From a virus, in IMG/VR virus record IMGVR_UViG_3300024999_000114, positions 1 to 59,917 of that record: a stretch of 59,917 nucleotides of DNA. One strand, written 5' to 3'. Positions within the stretch are counted from its first letter, which is position 1. Each line of letters begins with the position of its first letter. This document shows, one piece after another, positions 57,313-59,917 of this stretch. A program made the translations under genes and the position numbers. The notes under the pieces were generated by a model that made no database searches, was not told the origin of the DNA, and worked only from the letters and a program-made list of their open reading frames with translations.

Positions 57313-58749
57313 CTATCTTCCTCCCAAAATTTGATTAATTCTCTCATTAAACTTAATTTCAGCTCGCATAATCATTCGTTCGCGTAACCCCTTAAGGTCA
57401 TCGGTAACCGTTATCCATAATTCTTCATCCAATTCTTCGGTATCTAAACCCGTAATTGCATCTAATAATTTTCTCTCTTCTTCGTCGCTCATCCTTCTCG
57501 GTATACGTCCTGAATACTCAGGAGTCCACGCTGGTTCCGGTTCAGCCAACCCTCCGAGATCATCCCTTGTTTTCTTAATAGGATTTTCCTTAACAAAACT
57601 ACATTCGCTAATTCTTCCACAAGGAGTTAATTCACAGGAAACATCGTATTGTCCAAAGCAATCTGTATATTCCCTTTCCGGCTCGACTTTCACCTCCTCA
57701 ATACATTCCTCCACCCCCTCAACCTTCAACGGCAAGACAACCCCTTCTGTGACCCCTACGGCCTCATTTATCGCTTGATAGCTCTCCGGTGTATTGGGTA
57801 TTTCGAAAAAAGTCGTCTCTTCCATCTTCATTTCTTTTACCTCAGTAACTGCCTCCACCCTCTTCACCTCCCCTTCACTCATAAGTTTTTTCATCCAAGC
57901 ATAGGCCGTGCTTTTTCCGACTCCATACTTATTCGCGACATCCTCATAAGTTCCGATTGTGCCAAATTTAGCAAAAGTATCAACCTCTTCGCGCATTAGT
58001 TTTGTCTCAGGTGATATTTCTCTGCCCATAGCTTCATCCTCCAATCTTTTTTGCACATCTCCATATTGACGCGCTGTTTTCATTAGTTTTTCTTCAAGCC
58101 TAGTGATATACGATTGACTAAGTCCCATGATATCCGCTATTTCTCTTTGCGTTTTTTCTCCAACTATGCGTAGTCTGTATATTTCTTTAAGTTTAGGTGG
58201 TAATTGTGTAACAAAATCATCAACTATTTCCTGACTTTCGTTTATCTCGTCACATTTTCCAAACATATCCCCAAGGGTAATATTTCCACCCTCTGTGACT
58301 ATTTCACGATCCATGCTATCGGTGTTAACCGCAACACTTGCCATAACCGCCTCAGTGGCTTCTTTGGTGCTAATCCCTGCTTTTATTGCAATTTCCTCAA
58401 TGGTTTCATTCCCGATTAATCCTGCGGAATTTAGCTTAGCGATTAGGTCAATAGCTCTTCTCCCGAGGTGGATAGGACGGTCAACGCGAAGGAATGTCAT
58501 GATGAATCCGTGAATTGTACTCCCTGCGTATGCCGCAAATGTAATCTCTTTGCCATCTTGACCAGTTCTTCCCTCTGGATTAAATCCTTGATATGCCTTA
58601 ACTAGCCCAAGATTGGCGACACTCAGGATATCATCAGGGTCACGATCTTTACGAGATTTAACGTATTTCCAAGCAATATGTCGAGCTAATCCAAGATTCT
58701 TTTCGATAAATTCATCCGGTGTTCCGTCCAAGTATGGATTCCTATCCAT
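57313..58749 (-). CDS. Phage sigma factor (SigB/F/G-like) with long C-terminal extension
   Basis: About 478 residues; Met at 58749 has the better site. Region 2: RDPDDILSVANLGLVKAYQG, ITFAAYAGSTIHGFIMTFLR; region 3; region 4: EIADIMGLSQSYITRLEEKL. The remaining ~240 residues hold an extra HTH (TYEDVANKYGVGKSTAYAWM) and acidic linker with a Cys pair. Likely redirects host RNA polymerase to phage genes. Confidence 0.85.
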   Translation of the reverse strand: MDRNPYLDGTPDEFIEKNLGLARHIAWKYVKSRKDRDPDDILSVANLGLVKAYQGFNPEGRTGQDGKEITFAAYAGSTIHGFIMTFLRVDRPIHLGRRAIDLIAKLNSAGLIGNETIEEIAIKAGISTKEATEAVMASVAVNTDSMDREIVTEGGNITLGDMFGKCDEINESQEIVDDFVTQLPPKLKEIYRLRIVGEKTQREIADIMGLSQSYITRLEEKLMKTARQYGDVQKRLEDEAMGREISPETKLMREEVDTFAKFGTIGTYEDVANKYGVGKSTAYAWMKKLMSEGEVKRVEAVTEVKEMKMEETTFFEIPNTPESYQAINEAVGVTEGVVLPLKVEGVEECIEEVKVEPEREYTDCFGQYDVSCELTPCGRISECSFVKENPIKKTRDDLGGLAEPEPAWTPEYSGRIPRRMSDEEERKLLDAITGLDTEELDEELWITVTDDLKGLRERMIMRAEIKFNERINQILGGR

Positions 58750-58945
58750 TACATACCCTCTCAACCCCCTCACGATAGCCTTTATCCCAGCTAAAAATAC
58801 CTACATTACTCGGCAAATCGTTTTTATCTCGCCATGCCCATATAGTGTTTGCGCTGCATCCTAACTCTTTGCCAATTTCTTTGTCGAGCAATCCGTTAAG
58901 CCAAAGTTGTAGTGCCTTTTCTTTGTCCAAATGACTTCTTGCCAC
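58742..58945 (-). CDS. Small HTH protein
   Basis: 67 residues from GTG 58945, behind GAGGTG. HTH in NGLLDKEIGKELGCSANTIW. Directly upstream of and overlapping the sigma gene. Confidence 0.7.
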   Translation of the reverse strand: MARSHLDKEKALQLWLNGLLDKEIGKELGCSANTIWAWRDKNDLPSNVGIFSWDKGYREGVERVCNG

Positions 58946-59060
58946 ACCATTTCACCTCTTTGATCTGTATTACCACCGCGAAATCTAGCATCTTCCGACA
59001 AGTAGGACACGGTTTAGGATCATAATCCTCTCCGTAACTTCGCATATTTCCGCGTTTCAT
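58896..59060 (-). pseudogene. Deaminase-like C-terminal fragment (54 aa)
   Basis: MKRGNMRSYGEDYDPKPCPT, then CRKMLDFAV: the PCPTCRKM zinc half-motif and flanks match the deaminase at the right edge (about 80% of 45 bases) but the HAE half and the fold core are absent. Probably a duplication remnant. It overlaps the HTH gene by 50 bases. Confidence 0.55.
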
Positions 59061-59473
59061 TCTTCAGCATCCTTTATGATTTCATTCTTGAAACCAATAA
59101 CCCTCACACTAACAATAGAGTCCCCTATTTTTCCCTCACTCTCAAATTCAATCAGACATGATTCTCCTTCATTTGTGTACATTTCCAGCCCTACGGTCTC
59201 TATTTTTCTGCGTGATCCCTTTTTGATTGACTTAATATCATCTCCATCCTTATTGTGCAGAACGGCTCCATACCTCCCCTCGCAAAACTCTTCCCACAGA
59301 TCATCAGATAGGTCTTGCATTAAATCATAGCAAGATGTATTTCCTGACCATTCCCTAAATAATCTCCTTGAAAATTCATCAACCTGTAAAATAATCTCGA
59401 CCTTCGTTGTGGCTTTCGTGTTGCAACATTGTTGGTCATAATAATTAACATTTGGATATTCAACCCATTGCAT
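59057..59473 (-). CDS. Hypothetical protein
   Basis: 138 residues, MQWVEYPNVNYYDQQCCNTK, alpha/beta, EVDEFSRRLFREWSGNTSCY-like core. The open frame extends further upstream without a good start. Unknown. Confidence 0.55.
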   Translation of the reverse strand: MQWVEYPNVNYYDQQCCNTKATTKVEIILQVDEFSRRLFREWSGNTSCYDLMQDLSDDLWEEFCEGRYGAVLHNKDGDDIKSIKKGSRRKIETVGLEMYTNEGESCLIEFESEGKIGDSIVSVRVIGFKNEIIKDAEE

Positions 59474-59575
59474 ATCCTCGGCTAGTACCGATGTATCAGT
59501 AGCGTAATATAGCTCGTGTGATTCTCGGTCAAAAAGACTAACGCTCTTTTCAATCCTTGGACAAGATAAACTAGA

Positions 59576-59734
59576 TCATTTTTCGGACATAACCTGATTC
59601 TTGTCTGCATGTTTTTCATCTGTGTATATCCTCTGAATCGGAACCGCAATATATCTTCCTTCGTATGATTCAAGAACTCCTATTTCCTCGCCAGTAGGCA
59701 GAGTATACATTTTTGTGTATTTGCTATTGCTCAT
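59576..59734 (-). CDS. Small hypothetical protein (52 aa)
   Basis: Starts MSNSKYTKMYTLPTGEEIGV; ATG overlaps the deaminase stop (ATGA). Beta-rich, unknown. Confidence 0.55.
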   Translation of the reverse strand: MSNSKYTKMYTLPTGEEIGVLESYEGRYIAVPIQRIYTDEKHADKNQVMSEK

Positions 59735-59917
59735 ATTGCGCCATCCTTTTCTCTCATCAATTTAACCCCGGCCCAATCCATCATCTTCCGGCAAGTCGGA
59801 CATGGTATAGGATCAACCTCATCCGAGCATACTAGGTATAACTCAGCACCATAAAGGCTCTCTTCCGTCCCAATCATGGCCATTTGCTCTGCGTGGATTG
59901 ATTTGCACTCCGCATAG
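59731..59917 (-). CDS. dCMP/cytidine-deaminase family enzyme, N-terminus outside window
   Basis: The visible 62 residues hold both zinc half-motifs: CKSIHAEQ (His-Ala-Glu) and PIPCPTCRK, with GAELYLVC between. This is the dCMP-deaminase pattern, feeding dUMP/dTMP supply together with the dUTPase gene. The start is beyond the right edge. Confidence 0.85.
   Translation of the reverse strand, partial: YAECKSIHAEQMAMIGTEESLYGAELYLVCSDEVDPIPCPTCRKMMDWAGVKLMREKDGAI

Noticed and set aside
59482-59673. 63-codon minus-strand open frame
   Set aside because: It overlaps the better-supported 52-aa gene, which is translationally coupled to the deaminase.
1-59917. Complete circular genome (right end joined to left end)
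   Set aside because: Joining the ends would fuse the AbrB C-terminus to the deaminase interior in a non-matching frame, so sequence is missing between them.
1-59917. CRISPR arrays, tRNA genes, integrase, transposase
   Set aside because: No regularly spaced repeats, no convincing tRNA T-arm and no integrase or transposase motif was found while reading both strands; a search tool could still find short ones.

Overview
The window is almost wholly a temperate-phage-like genome of a low-to-mid G+C (about 40% by eye) Bacillota host. The evidence is strong AGGAGG-type ribosome binding sites before most genes, XRE repressors, an ERF/Gam recombination module, a full packaging, head and tail set, and no host housekeeping genes. 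The virion genes suggest a short-tailed (podovirus-type) particle. There is a portal, scaffold, major capsid protein, decoration proteins, tail/adaptor-like proteins and a 1,405-residue putative internal protein, but no recognisable tape measure, sheath or baseplate set. No integrase is visible. Both window ends cut genes: an AbrB-type regulator on the left and a dCMP-deaminase-type enzyme on the right. The window is therefore an excerpt and does not close on itself.

Layout. 1-7227 (minus): early genes, with AbrB, ERF annealing protein, Gam, a cytosine-C5 DNA methyltransferase, many small proteins and a BRO antirepressor. 7270-8430: structured region, two XRE regulators and a divergent promoter/operator region. 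8530-13290 (plus): a plasmid-like maintenance module. It holds an antisense-RNA/attenuator unit in front of a small winged-helix initiator, an origin with DnaA boxes and a large palindrome, a MerR/coiled-coil segregation-type protein, an FtsK-like ATPase, a Replic_Relax-like protein, a small two-TM protein, a membrane M23 peptidase and a DUF4359 protein. 13351-17000 (minus): small genes, a second initiator-like protein and an RHH regulator. 17080-18670 (minus): lysis cassette. 18690-21190: plus-strand cargo genes bounded by terminators, an HNH protein and an excisionase-like HTH. 21222-43530 (minus): virion and packaging genes, with the large terminase split in two by an HNH gene. 43585-44867 (minus): DpdA plus a VUT transporter, a likely salvage-based 7-deazaguanine DNA-modification pair. 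45019-49000 (minus): RyR-domain protein, GIY-YIG protein, winged-helix protein, small terminase and small genes. 49100-51332 (plus): a structured RNA leader and several small genes, two of them Arc/RHH-like. 51349-59917 (minus): RNA ligase, ArpU-like regulator, GIY-YIG nuclease, RNA-polymerase-alpha-CTD-like protein, dUTPase, RuvC, SSB, sigma factor and deaminase.

How it may work together (inference). The element looks like a phage-plasmid: a prophage that could persist extrachromosomally using an antisense-controlled initiator and partition/translocase genes. Lytic growth would use the XRE/BRO switch, a phage sigma factor, an alpha-CTD mimic and an ArpU-type regulator. Its DNA could be protected both by C5 methylation and by 7-deazaguanine bases taken up by VUT and inserted by DpdA. 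All functional statements rest on reading motifs by eye; no database search was run.
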